Shown here: in pieces, positions 7,489 to 14,605 of the stretch
Layout of the letters: every line of letters starts with the position of its first letter
How positions within the stretch are numbered: position 1 is the first letter of the stretch
Assembly (NCBI GenBank): GCA_965660195.1
Contig: CBFHZM010000039.1
Location: 1-15,373, forward strand
From: JAYODZ01 sp965660195
GTDB taxonomy: Bacteria; Pseudomonadota; Alphaproteobacteria; RS24
Direction of reading: 5' to 3'
DNA length: 15,373 nucleotides
The notes under the pieces: model-generated
Databases searched by the model: none
What the model saw: only the letters and a program-made list of their open reading frames with translations
Told to the model about the DNA's origin: nothing
Made by a program: the position numbers and the translations under genes

Positions 7489-9210
7489 TCAGGCGGATAG
7501 ACCTTGCGATTTCACCAGCTTACCCGGCAATGCACCGGTTGGCTGACCGTTCTCAAAAATCATCTCGCCAGCGACAAAGGTCGCTAGGATGCCATCGGCA
7601 TTTTGAACAAAACGTGAGCCGCCGCCTGGCAGATCATGCACCATATGCGGTGTTTTCAAGCGAAGATTATCGAAGTCGATAATATTTAGGTCGGCGCGCT
7701 TGCCCTCGCAAATGGAGCCCCGATCTTTAAATGAAAAGAAGTCCGCGGGTATACTGGTGATCTGCTTGATACCCTCTTCGAGCGAAAAAAGTTTCTCGTC
7801 GAACACCCATTTGGTGAGCAAGAAAACATTGGCGCTCGTATCACAAATCGAACCGACATGGGCGCCACCATCGCCCAAGGCTTCAACCGTGTGCGGATGT
7901 CGCAGCAACTCGCCAATTTTGTCTTTCGCTTTGCTGGTCGCGGGGATGTAAATTAGGTTCTGCGCATGATTGTCAGCGAGAAAATCATATAACCATTCTT
8001 CGGGATCGCGACCTTCGGCGGCGGCGCGGGCCGCTACTGAGTTTTCGTCATTTGGCAAATATTCAATGGGGTTTTCCATCGGATACATGACACCAAAATT
8101 ATTGGCTAACAATTGGACAAAAATATGCGGATTGTCATTCGTTTCCGACAAGATTTTAGCCTTGATCGCCGGATCTTTGAGCTTGGCTGCTTTTTCTTCA
8201 GCCGGCAAATCGCATAGCGCGACATAGCTTGGCCGCTTATAAAATGGGCTCATGGTCGCGGGGTGCCCCATCAAAATACCAATCGGGCGCGAAATCACCT
8301 GCCCCCGAATATCGAGGCCTTCGGCCTGCGCCGTCTCGATGCGTTTCAACTGATCGCGCCATAATTCAGAATTGGCGTTCATGCCGTCGGGCGGACTTTC
8401 GATCGGGATCAAAGTGAAGGTACCTTTTGCGCCTGTCGTGCGACTGGTTTCACGCAAAATATCAAACTCCTCTTCGGCATCTTGCCAGTCAGAGATGAAT
8501 TGCAAAACATGGCCGCTATCTCCCCGCAGTACGCTGCCGAGCGCCTTCATTTCAGACGCTGCCGCTTCGAAGGTTGGGACATTGTCACCCGAGCTACTGA
8601 GATGCAACAATGTGCGCGAACTCGACAGACCAACTGCGCCAGCCTGTAGGCTCTCACTCACCAACTGTTTCATTTGCTCAATGTCATCAGCGGTCGCCGG
8701 CTCGCGTTTAATGCCCCGCTCGCCCATAACATAAACCCGTAAGGGGCCGTGTGGTATAAAGACTGCAATATCTATGTCGCGTTGTTTGCGGTCTAATTCG
8801 TCGAGATATTCTGGGAAGCTCTCCCAAGTCCACGGAATACCTTCCGCCAGGGCTGTGCCAGGGATCTCCTCAACGCCTTCCATTAGCTGCACCAAAACTT
8901 CGCGGTCCTCGGGGCGGCAGGGAGCAAAGCCAACGCCACAATTTCCAACGACAACCGTCGTTGTTCCTAAATTTGATGATGGTGTCAGGTGGTTGTCCCA
9001 TGTCGCCTGGCCATCATAATGCGTGTGCACATCCACAAAGCCCGGCGTAATTGATTTCCCTTTGGCGCAAATTTCGCGCGCAGTACTACTGGAGATCGAT
9101 GCGTCTATTTTGGCGATTTTCCCATCATTAATGGCGATATCGGCCACACGTGGTGGGGCACCAGTGCCGTCATAAATGGTTCCATTTCGGATAATCAGAT
9201 CATAGGTCAT
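7489..9210 (-). CDS. N-acyl-D-amino-acid deacylase-like amidohydrolase
   Basis: A 573-residue amidohydrolase of the D-aminoacylase group (COG3653). Visible metal/active-site features are H62, H64 and D66 in GFVDVHTHYDGQ, the diagnostic cysteine ligand C91 in VVGNCGVGFAP, and D447 followed by H451 in LGDGGAHVG. Characterised enzymes release D-amino acids from N-acyl-D-amino acids. This one is about 90 residues longer than the classic 480-residue D-aminoacylase, and I see no clear histidine after the strand at 263-270 (GTFTLIPI), where a second metal-binding His might be expected, so the substrate may differ. It lacks a signal peptide. The start at 9210 is fixed by a run of seven G (9222-9216) 5 nt upstream; the longer reading from 9234 adds eight poor residues. 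Together with the DadA-like enzyme it suggests D-amino-acid use. Confidence 0.88.
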   Translation of the reverse strand: MTYDLIIRNGTIYDGTGAPPRVADIAINDGKIAKIDASISSSTAREICAKGKSITPGFVDVHTHYDGQATWDNHLTPSSNLGTTTVVVGNCGVGFAPCRPEDREVLVQLMEGVEEIPGTALAEGIPWTWESFPEYLDELDRKQRDIDIAVFIPHGPLRVYVMGERGIKREPATADDIEQMKQLVSESLQAGAVGLSSSRTLLHLSSSGDNVPTFEAAASEMKALGSVLRGDSGHVLQFISDWQDAEEEFDILRETSRTTGAKGTFTLIPIESPPDGMNANSELWRDQLKRIETAQAEGLDIRGQVISRPIGILMGHPATMSPFYKRPSYVALCDLPAEEKAAKLKDPAIKAKILSETNDNPHIFVQLLANNFGVMYPMENPIEYLPNDENSVAARAAAEGRDPEEWLYDFLADNHAQNLIYIPATSKAKDKIGELLRHPHTVEALGDGGAHVGSICDTSANVFLLTKWVFDEKLFSLEEGIKQITSIPADFFSFKDRGSICEGKRADLNIIDFDNLRLKTPHMVHDLPGGGSRFVQNADGILATFVAGEMIFENGQPTGALPGKLVKSQGLSA

Positions 9211-9357
9211 GCGATCCCCCCCTCGGATTGTCATTCAACGCCAATATATTATCTCCAATCCTAGCGGCTGCAATAAGTTTGTGGGGGCTTGGTCCGCGAT
9301 TGCCAAAAGCCAAATTTATTAGCCTCATCGGACCAGTTTATCGTTAGAAAGTCTGAG

Positions 9358-9374
9358 ACTGGGCGGTACCCAGT
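9358..9374. repeat. Inverted repeat upstream of the first GST gene
   Basis: ACTGGG (9358-9363) and CCCAGT (9369-9374) are exact inverse complements around a 5-bp centre, CGGTA. The site lies 61-77 bp before the GST start, in the 224-bp divergent region. TATACT at about 9395-9400 is a possible -10 box, but its -35 match is poor. It could be an operator or an RNA hairpin; function unknown. Confidence 0.3.
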
Positions 9375-9434
9375 AGCAAAGGTTGTCGTGCATGGTTATA
9401 CTGGCGACATTCAAATTTGCTTGAAAGACAATCT

Positions 9435-10049
9435 ATGACCTTAAAATTACATCATCTTAACGCCTCGCGATCCCAACGTTTAGTCTGGTTGCTCGAGGAG
9501 TTAAACGTGCCGCATGAAATCATCCACTACACCCGCAATGCGGAAACCAATTTAGCGCCGGAAACATTGCTTGAAATTCATCCCTTGGGCAAATCACCTT
9601 TGCTCGAAGATGATCAGCTGGTTATCGCTGAAACCGGCGCGATCGCTGAATACCTCTTGGCAAAATATGATCCCGATCACAAGCTACATCCCGAAGCGGG
9701 TAGTGCCGATTATGCCAGATATATCGAATGGGTTCATGCCGCCGAAGGCGCGCCCTTTTTACCCTTTCTGCTGGTTGTCTATTTGCGGGCGGCCAATGCC
9801 GAAGGCTCGGCCTTTGAGCCGCGTTTGATCCAAGAGCAGATGAAAGTGATTGCCTTTATCGAGCAGCATTTATCGCAGAATGCTTATTTCGCAGGCGACA
9901 ATTTTTCCGCGGCAGATTGCTTGATGGGCTTTAACATTCAAAACATGTCGATGCATCCAGCCTTTAATGCGTCTGGGGCGACGGCGGCTTGGCTCGAGAA
10001 GGTCAAACAGCGCCCTGCCTATCAAAGAATGCTTGCCGTTGGTGTTTAG
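9435..10049 (+). CDS. Glutathione S-transferase
   Basis: A 204-residue cytosolic GST of normal length. The thioredoxin-like N-terminal domain (1-80) begins MTLKLHHLNASRSQRLVWLLEEL, with S11 or S13 as the likely glutathione-activating residue. The cis-proline is P55 in LGKSPLL. The usual glutathione-binding E-S pair appears as E66-T67 in IAETGAI, a conservative change. The helical C-terminal domain (about 88-204) contains FSAADCLMGFNIQNM, the N-capping-box region. GSTs conjugate glutathione to electrophiles or act as isomerases or dehalogenases; the substrate is not evident. ATG 9435 was chosen over TTG 9417 because it begins directly at the first beta strand, though its ribosome site (GAAAG) is weak. 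The gene stands alone and converges on the oxidoreductase gene 47 bp downstream. Confidence 0.92.
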   Translation: MTLKLHHLNASRSQRLVWLLEELNVPHEIIHYTRNAETNLAPETLLEIHPLGKSPLLEDDQLVIAETGAIAEYLLAKYDPDHKLHPEAGSADYARYIEWVHAAEGAPFLPFLLVVYLRAANAEGSAFEPRLIQEQMKVIAFIEQHLSQNAYFAGDNFSAADCLMGFNIQNMSMHPAFNASGATAAWLEKVKQRPAYQRMLAVGV

Positions 10050-10079
10050 GATTTGCCTAGCATATTTAGCGAGAGCCGA

Positions 10080-10108
10080 CGTGCCGTTGCGATACGCTAG
10101 ACGGCACG
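10080..10108. terminator. Hairpin in the convergent gap, possible bidirectional terminator
   Basis: CGTGCCGT (10080-10087) and ACGGCACG (10101-10108) form a perfect 8-bp GC-rich stem; the 13-nt loop has an inner GCG/CGC pair and contains the stop codon of the minus-strand gene. Neither side has a clear T run, so it is not a classic intrinsic terminator, but it lies exactly where two transcripts converge. Confidence 0.4.
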
Positions 10109-11287
10109 CGGTGTGTCAAATTCAATACCAACGCGCTTAAGGCGTTGCACCAGAGGCGATCCCAGGCCAGTGGCGCTGGTTAAAACGCCGCCATGTTTGG
10201 GGCCGCCGGGCAGGGTCTTTAAATCCTCGACCAAGCACAGGGCGCATTCGGTTACCAGTTTCGAGGTGACTTTGTAACCGGGATCGCCATCGCCGCGGAT
10301 GGCGGCGACAAGTTTTTTGCCCTCGACGGTTTCCAGAATGAATTTGCAATCAAACCACCCCGCATCGCGTTGTTCTTGCGACGGACCCTCGCCAGGTTGT
10401 CTCAACAAGGGACGAACTAATTTACGCAGAGGCGAAAATAAAACAACGCCGAGCATGGCCATACCGAACATGGCTTTGATGGCCGACCACCGCGTCGGGT
10501 GATAGGAAAATTCTTGATAAACAAAATGCGGCCCATAAGGCTCTTGCATCTGCTCTAACAGCGCGGCGGATCGACGAACTACGCGTGTATTGGCGGCGGC
10601 CATAATAAATGGGGCTGCAAAGCCTGCCGCTTCGGGCTTGGCCGCAACGCCGAACCCGTCCTGACTTTGCTTTTTCATCTCCGGCGTCATTGTATCTTCG
10701 GGGTTCAAGAGGAAAGGATCGGTAAGATCTTTGCCGAGCTTCAGATCAGGCATCGAAAAAATTGTCTCCAGCGTGCCGCCTGATGCATCACCCTTAAAGG
10801 AATGCAATGCTTCAACGCGCTGAATGGGAACGCCAGCGTCGCGAACGGCGGCAAAACTCCCCAAGTCAGATGGGATCGAGTCGAAACCACAGGACGGGAT
10901 AATGCGCACGCCCTTCCGACGGGCTTCTTCATGATGCCGTTCAATGAGGCCTTTGACCCAAAAATTTTCACCCGTGATATCGACATAATGGGTAGCGTTC
11001 TTGACGCAGGCCGCCACAAGATTCGAGCCATAGCGATGAAATGGCCCGGCAGTGGAGAGCACGACTTTGGCGCGCGCCGTTAGGGAATCCAAGCCCTCAA
11101 TATCTTCGGCATCGGCGACCAGCGTTTCGACCGTAACGCCGAGCGACGTGACGAGCTGCTCGAGTTTTTCCCGATTGCGACCAGCCACGGCCCATTTGAT
11201 TTTGCCTTTATATTGCGCCAAATAGGTCGCGCAGAGCTGCCCCGTGAAGCCAGTGGCCCCATAAATAACAATATCTAAATTTTTCAT
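10097..11287 (-). CDS. Saccharopine dehydrogenase-like / trans-acting enoyl reductase-like oxidoreductase
   Basis: A 397-residue NAD(P)-dependent protein. The N-terminal Rossmann motif is DIVIYGATGFTGQLCA (glycines 10, 13 and 16), followed by WAVAGRNREKLE, where the Arg suggests NADPH preference. VLSTAGPFHRYGSNLVAAC, THYVDITGENFW and IIPSCGFDSIPSDLG are characteristic of the saccharopine dehydrogenase-like family that includes mycobacterial trans-acting enoyl reductases. A hydrophobic stretch (AMFGMAMLGVVLFSPL, roughly 285-305) is common in these proteins and may contact membranes. True lysine-pathway saccharopine dehydrogenase is unlikely; reduction of an acyl or lipid intermediate is the better guess. 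The start at 11287 is supported by GGAG with a 9-nt spacer; upstream in-frame starts (11311, 11362) add residues without domain character. Divergent from the GST-like operon. Confidence 0.85.
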   Translation of the reverse strand: MKNLDIVIYGATGFTGQLCATYLAQYKGKIKWAVAGRNREKLEQLVTSLGVTVETLVADAEDIEGLDSLTARAKVVLSTAGPFHRYGSNLVAACVKNATHYVDITGENFWVKGLIERHHEEARRKGVRIIPSCGFDSIPSDLGSFAAVRDAGVPIQRVEALHSFKGDASGGTLETIFSMPDLKLGKDLTDPFLLNPEDTMTPEMKKQSQDGFGVAAKPEAAGFAAPFIMAAANTRVVRRSAALLEQMQEPYGPHFVYQEFSYHPTRWSAIKAMFGMAMLGVVLFSPLRKLVRPLLRQPGEGPSQEQRDAGWFDCKFILETVEGKKLVAAIRGDGDPGYKVTSKLVTECALCLVEDLKTLPGGPKHGGVLTSATGLGSPLVQRLKRVGIEFDTPRAV

Positions 11288-11641
11288 AACGTCTCTCTCC
11301 GAATGCGTCATGCTAGCTGATATTGCTGAGCTTGACGAGAGGCGGCACACGGGTCTGATCAATCCACAGCATCGAGTGGTTCATTTGAATTTTGAATATA
11401 TGTCTAGCGGACTACTGAGGCGCGCGCTGGCGAAAAGTTGATTTCCTCAAGCTAGAGGGCTGCGCGCCTTGTGTTATTGAAGCTTGTTATTGAAGGTCTC
11501 AACGCGCTTATCTCTTTCGATACCTGGCATCACTTGCGCCATCACCAAGAACGAGGCGTGCAAAAAAGCTAGGATCTGCTAACTTTACTTATATTGGCAT
11601 TTTTCAAGCGCCACGGCGTTGGTTTTGAGAGGGGGCATAAG
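11288..11641. other. 354-bp divergent intergenic region
   Basis: No credible gene lies here. It carries the start signals of both flanking genes: GGAGAGAG before the minus-strand oxidoreductase, and GAGAGGGGG (11627-11635) 6 nt before the plus-strand GST-like gene. It also contains a tandem 11-bp repeat (11472-11495) and TATATT near 11590 as a weak -10 candidate for the operon. I see no riboswitch or terminator that I can support. Confidence 0.6.
11472..11495. repeat. Tandem 11-bp direct repeat TGTTATTGAAG
   Basis: TGTTATTGAAG occurs at 11472-11482 and again, identical, at 11485-11495, with CT between (period 13 bp). It sits about 150 bp upstream of the GST-like/metallo-beta-lactamase operon and about 190 bp upstream of the divergent oxidoreductase. 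It could be a paired binding site for a direct-repeat-reading regulator or a chance duplication. Confidence 0.45.
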
Positions 11642-12691
11642 ATGCAAAACTCACATCTGATCCGGTTGATTGGTGGCACGGCCTCACCCTATACGCAAAA
11701 AATGCTAGCATTGTTGCGCTATCGCCGAATTCCTGCCGCGGTCACATGGGGGCAGCCGGCCAAAGTTTGTGAGGCCCTAGGCATAACGCCGCCAAAGCCC
11801 GAGCTTATGCCGACATTTCTATTTGAGGAAAACGGCCAGACCATTGCGCAATTCGACTCGACGCCGATTATTCGACGCCTCGAGCACGATTTTCCAACGC
11901 GCTCGGTTTTGCCAAGTGATCCGGCGCTTGCGTTCATTGATTATCTTATTGAGGATTTTGGTGACGAGTGGTGTACCAAATACATGTTTCACTATCGCTG
12001 GTACTACGCCGCTGACGCCGATAATGCTGGCACGCTTCTGCCTCTAGGCTTTGATACGCGCTTGCCGCCCGAGACCCATGCCGCCTTTAAAACAGCCTTT
12101 TCGGAACGCCAAATCGGCCGGCTTTATGTTGTCGGCTCAAATGACGTCACAGCGCCGATTATTGATGCGAGCTATCACCGATTTCTGGCAGCGATGCAAG
12201 CGCATTTACAGCAACAAAAATTCATGCTCGGCAATCGCCCCGGCGCTGGAGACTTCGCGTTGTTTGGCCAGCTCACGCAACTTATAGGCTTCGATCCAAC
12301 GCCTAGAAACATCGCTCATGAGATTTCTCCACGCACCGTTGCTTGGGTCGACCAGCTTCGCGACTTAAGCGGGCTGGAGCCAGTGGAGCAAGACTGGGTG
12401 TGCCTAGAGGAGCAACCGGATACGTTATTGGCTCTCCTGCACGAAATCGGCCGGGTTTATGCGCCAGCCCAAATGGCCAATGCCATCGCTGTCGCCCAAG
12501 GCGATAAAAGCTGGTCATGCGAGATTGACGGCGCGCCCTGGCAACAACCGAGTTTTCCCTATCAAGCAAAATGTCTGCACTGGACGCGCGAAATGTACCA
12601 AAGCCTGTCTGAAACGGACCGAGCGCGGGTCGACAGTCTGTTGGCTGGTACAGGTATTGAGACTATGTTAGACCTGTCACAGGCATCCTAA
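11642..12691 (+). CDS. Long glutathione S-transferase-like protein
   Basis: A 349-residue protein with a GST N-terminal domain (about 5-85): LIRLIGGTASPYTQKMLALL, cis-proline P57 in LMPTFL, and the glutathione-gamma-glutamyl motif D72-S73 in QFDSTPIIRRLE. The helical domain follows (about 90-250), with GNRPGAGDFALFGQLTQL (207-224) as the capping region. A further segment of about 90 residues, containing WSCEIDGAPWQQPSFPYQAKC, exceeds the normal GST length of 200-230. S15 in SPYTQK occupies the usual catalytic position. It may be a glutathione-dependent enzyme or a glutathione-binding scaffold. ATG 11642 was chosen for GAGAGGGGG 6 nt upstream. It shares an operon with the metallo-hydrolase 20 bp downstream, suggesting the two work on the same compound. 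Fold confident, activity unknown. Confidence 0.82.
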   Translation: MQNSHLIRLIGGTASPYTQKMLALLRYRRIPAAVTWGQPAKVCEALGITPPKPELMPTFLFEENGQTIAQFDSTPIIRRLEHDFPTRSVLPSDPALAFIDYLIEDFGDEWCTKYMFHYRWYYAADADNAGTLLPLGFDTRLPPETHAAFKTAFSERQIGRLYVVGSNDVTAPIIDASYHRFLAAMQAHLQQQKFMLGNRPGAGDFALFGQLTQLIGFDPTPRNIAHEISPRTVAWVDQLRDLSGLEPVEQDWVCLEEQPDTLLALLHEIGRVYAPAQMANAIAVAQGDKSWSCEIDGAPWQQPSFPYQAKCLHWTREMYQSLSETDRARVDSLLAGTGIETMLDLSQAS

Positions 12692-12711
12692 CGGCAAGCA
12701 GGAGTAGACGC

Positions 12712-13800
12712 ATGAAAAGCTGGCTTAAATATTCTATACTAGCCTTGGCGGCCCTTGGCCTTATCGCAGCTTTAGTCTACACGGCTCTGCGCTTGTCGCC
12801 AGCGCTACAAGACCGCGTTGTCGCGCGCGCGCTGCAACAAATTATGTCGGCGCAAATGCAGACCAACGCATTTTACGGCGGCGATAATCTCGATGTTGTA
12901 TTTTGCGGCACGGCCTCACCAATGGGCGGTGGCGACCGTGCGCAACAGTGTATAGCTGTGCTTGCTGGCGATCACTTCTTTATTGTTGATAGCGGCGCGC
13001 GCTCAACTGCCAAAGCTGTCGCAGCAGGCCTTCCGTTGGGGCGTCTCGACGGCGTTCTGCTGACACATTTTCATTCCGATCACATTTCATCGTTGGGCGA
13101 GCTACAGCTACAAAGCTGGGCCCAAGGCCGCCCATCTCAGCTCACCGTTTATGGTGGCCCCGGAGTTGAGCAAGTCGTCGATGGCTTCAATCTCGCTTAT
13201 GGCTTGGATTATGGATATCGCACGGCACATCACGGCGAGGATATTATGCCGTCCCAAAATGCCGGCTTGAAAGCGCAATCTTTTGCCGTCACTGACGAGG
13301 GGCTGATTGAGATTTACAATAATGGCGACCTCGTGATTTCGGCCTTTAAGGTTCCGCACGAGCCGGTGCGACCAGCTCTCGGTTATCGTTTTGACTATCG
13401 CGGACGCTCGGTGGTTATCAGCGGCGATACGTCGAAAAGTGAAGTCGTCGTCAAGGCCGCGGAACAGGCTGATGTTTTGATCCACGAAGTTTTACAACCG
13501 CATCTCGTGAACGAGACGAGCCGCGCCCTCGAGCAGATTGGACGATTAAAACTCGGTCAGTTAATCCGCGATACACACGATTATCACACCAGCCCAGTCG
13601 ATGCTGCCGATGTCGCCAATCGCGCCAATGCGAAGTTGTTGGTCTTTACGCACTTGGCGCCCAACCCCGCCAATGGATTAATCGAGAGTATTTTTATGCG
13701 CGGTGTCGAAGCGGTTCGGACAGCGCCCACAGTGATCGCGCAGGACGGGATGCTCATTCGTCTCCCAATCGGAAGCGATGACATCGATATTCAGAAGTAA
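12712..13800 (+). CDS. Membrane-anchored metallo-beta-lactamase-fold hydrolase
   Basis: A 362-residue protein. Residues 6-28 form one hydrophobic helix after a Lys-containing start (MKSWLK), acting as an uncleaved anchor or signal, so the catalytic domain is probably periplasmic. The MBL domain starts near DVVFCGTASPMGGGDRAQQC; the metal motif HxHxDH is complete (H119, H121, D123, H124), with H216 in VPHEPVRP, D239 in VISGDTSKS, HE at 258-259 and H314 in VFTHLAP. This full binuclear set resembles the RNase Z/AtsA-arylsulfatase branch rather than antibiotic-hydrolysing lactamases. The membrane location argues against tRNA processing; a sulfatase, phosphodiesterase or lactonase activity is more likely. 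AGGAG lies 9 nt before the ATG. It is co-transcribed with the long GST-like gene. Confidence 0.88.
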   Translation: MKSWLKYSILALAALGLIAALVYTALRLSPALQDRVVARALQQIMSAQMQTNAFYGGDNLDVVFCGTASPMGGGDRAQQCIAVLAGDHFFIVDSGARSTAKAVAAGLPLGRLDGVLLTHFHSDHISSLGELQLQSWAQGRPSQLTVYGGPGVEQVVDGFNLAYGLDYGYRTAHHGEDIMPSQNAGLKAQSFAVTDEGLIEIYNNGDLVISAFKVPHEPVRPALGYRFDYRGRSVVISGDTSKSEVVVKAAEQADVLIHEVLQPHLVNETSRALEQIGRLKLGQLIRDTHDYHTSPVDAADVANRANAKLLVFTHLAPNPANGLIESIFMRGVEAVRTAPTVIAQDGMLIRLPIGSDDIDIQK

Positions 13801-13987
13801 GATCCGCGAATAGAAAAAAGATGAATAAAGTAGAGCGCTGTCGCTCCGCTTTGTGCAAATACTTGGCCCAACTGCTTTTAGGGAATTCATCTCGTGGCGT
13901 TGATTTGCCAATGCCCACTGTCACTGGCACAACGTTGTCACCGCTGAACACGGCTTGGATAAGTCACTGCGTAACCTGCAGAAATCT

Positions 13988-14019
13988 TGTCGCCCCCCAG
14001 AGGATTCGAACCTCCGACC
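13988..14019 (-). pseudogene. 3' fragment of a tRNA gene, probably tRNA-Arg (attachment-site remnant)
   Basis: Read on the minus strand, GGTC is followed by a perfect T arm: stem GGAGG (14015-14011), loop TTCGAAT (14010-14004) and stem CCTCT (14003-13999, one G-U pair). Then come GGGGGGC (13998-13992) as the 3' acceptor strand, G at the discriminator position (13991) and ACA where CCA would be expected. The GGTCGGAGGTTCGAATCCTCT pattern is the one I associate with tRNA-Arg (TCT/CCT) of alphaproteobacteria. No anticodon or D arm, and no matching 5' acceptor strand, is present above 14019, so this is a partial copy rather than a functional gene. Such 3' ends are left behind when integrases insert elements into tRNA genes. 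Confidence 0.75.
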
Positions 14020-14093
14020 ATAAGCAAATAAAAACGTTGGTTAAATTAGATCTCCAAATTCACTGGGTGTTGTATCCGTCAAAACCAATCGCG

Positions 14094-14131
14094 TTATCTA
14101 GCTCTTGTTGATATTGTTTCTCCCTAGATAA
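14094..14131. repeat. Inverted repeat TTATCTAG / CTAGATAA
   Basis: TTATCTAG (14094-14101) and CTAGATAA (14124-14131) are exact inverse complements with a 22-bp spacer. Partly matching outer bases (GCG at 14091-14093, GCG at 14134-14136) extend the symmetry. It lies 75 bp inside the tRNA fragment and 40 bp upstream of the first lipoprotein start. It may be an operator, or a recombinase arm or core site if this is an island edge. Confidence 0.4.
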
Positions 14132-14170
14132 TTGCGGTTGCCATATTTACTGATAGTTGTAAATTTAATT

Positions 14171-14584
14171 ATGCGCTCTTTTTTAGTTTTTGTAATTTCG
14201 TCATCTATACTGACCAGCTGTCAGTCTTTAACAGAAACACCGATTCTTGATAGCACTACTGAGAAGGCTGAAACGCTATCGGTTGCATCTGTTCAATTGA
14301 TTAATGTTGGCGATGGTCAATCTGAAGTAATCAAGTTATTGGGAATGCCCAATATTATTACTAAAAGTACTTCGGGAAATGCGTCATGGGTATATGACAA
14401 AGTTGGCACCTATTTCGAGCTTGTTGAGGCGTCAACAGATGGGGGCCTTAGACTGTTTGGCTCTCGCAGAGAAACGGGAACTGTAACCAAATCTGTTGTT
14501 ACCTCTAAAACATTTATCATTATCGTTGATTTTGATGAAAAATCTAACGTGGCAGAACTTTCTTACAGATACACGCAATATTGA
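14171..14584 (+). CDS. Small lipoprotein with BamE/SmpA-like domain
   Basis: A predicted 137-residue lipoprotein. The signal peptide MRSFLVFVISSSILTSC ends in lipobox LTSC, with C17 as the lipidated residue. The segment from about 43 to 77 (LINVGDGQSEVIKLLGMPN, then ASWVYDK) has the pattern of the SmpA/OmlA/BamE fold, in which a helix-forming stretch leads to a G-x-P turn and then a W-x-Y strand. The rest is beta-strand-rich and ends TFIIIVDFDEKSNVAELSYRY. True BamE belongs to the outer-membrane assembly complex, but this divergent copy in an AT-rich region is probably an accessory homologue. ATG 14171 gives the canonical lipoprotein start; TTG 14132 adds 13 residues. Its ribosome site is weak. 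It is probably co-transcribed with the next gene, 21 bp downstream. Confidence 0.7.
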   Translation: MRSFLVFVISSSILTSCQSLTETPILDSTTEKAETLSVASVQLINVGDGQSEVIKLLGMPNIITKSTSGNASWVYDKVGTYFELVEASTDGGLRLFGSRRETGTVTKSVVTSKTFIIIVDFDEKSNVAELSYRYTQY

Positions 14585-14605
14585 TCTAGATTAAGGAAAT
14601 TCTCT

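Larger units (their letters stand above)
13801..14170. other. 370-bp non-coding junction region
   Basis: This stretch separates the MBL gene from the lower-GC lipoprotein genes. It holds a small hairpin GAGCG-CTGT-CGCTC (about 13832-13845), without a T run; a 10-bp palindrome ACAACGTTGT (13929-13938); the tRNA 3' fragment (13988-14019); and an 8-bp inverted repeat at 14094-14131. A 96-codon open frame at 13821-14111 runs across the tRNA fragment and is not believed. Composition shifts to A/T to the right of the tRNA fragment. Confidence 0.6.

Noticed and set aside
10097..11287. Lysine-pathway saccharopine dehydrogenase
   Set aside because: The motifs fit the saccharopine-dehydrogenase-like/trans-enoyl reductase group, and no lysine-pathway gene is nearby.
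12712..13800. A beta-lactam resistance gene
   Set aside because: The metal motif and surrounding sequence match the RNase Z/arylsulfatase branch of the fold, not class B lactamases.
13821..14111. Open frame of 96 codons between the MBL gene and the first lipoprotein
   Set aside because: It runs antisense through the tRNA fragment, has no good ribosome site and no recognisable domain; best read as non-coding.
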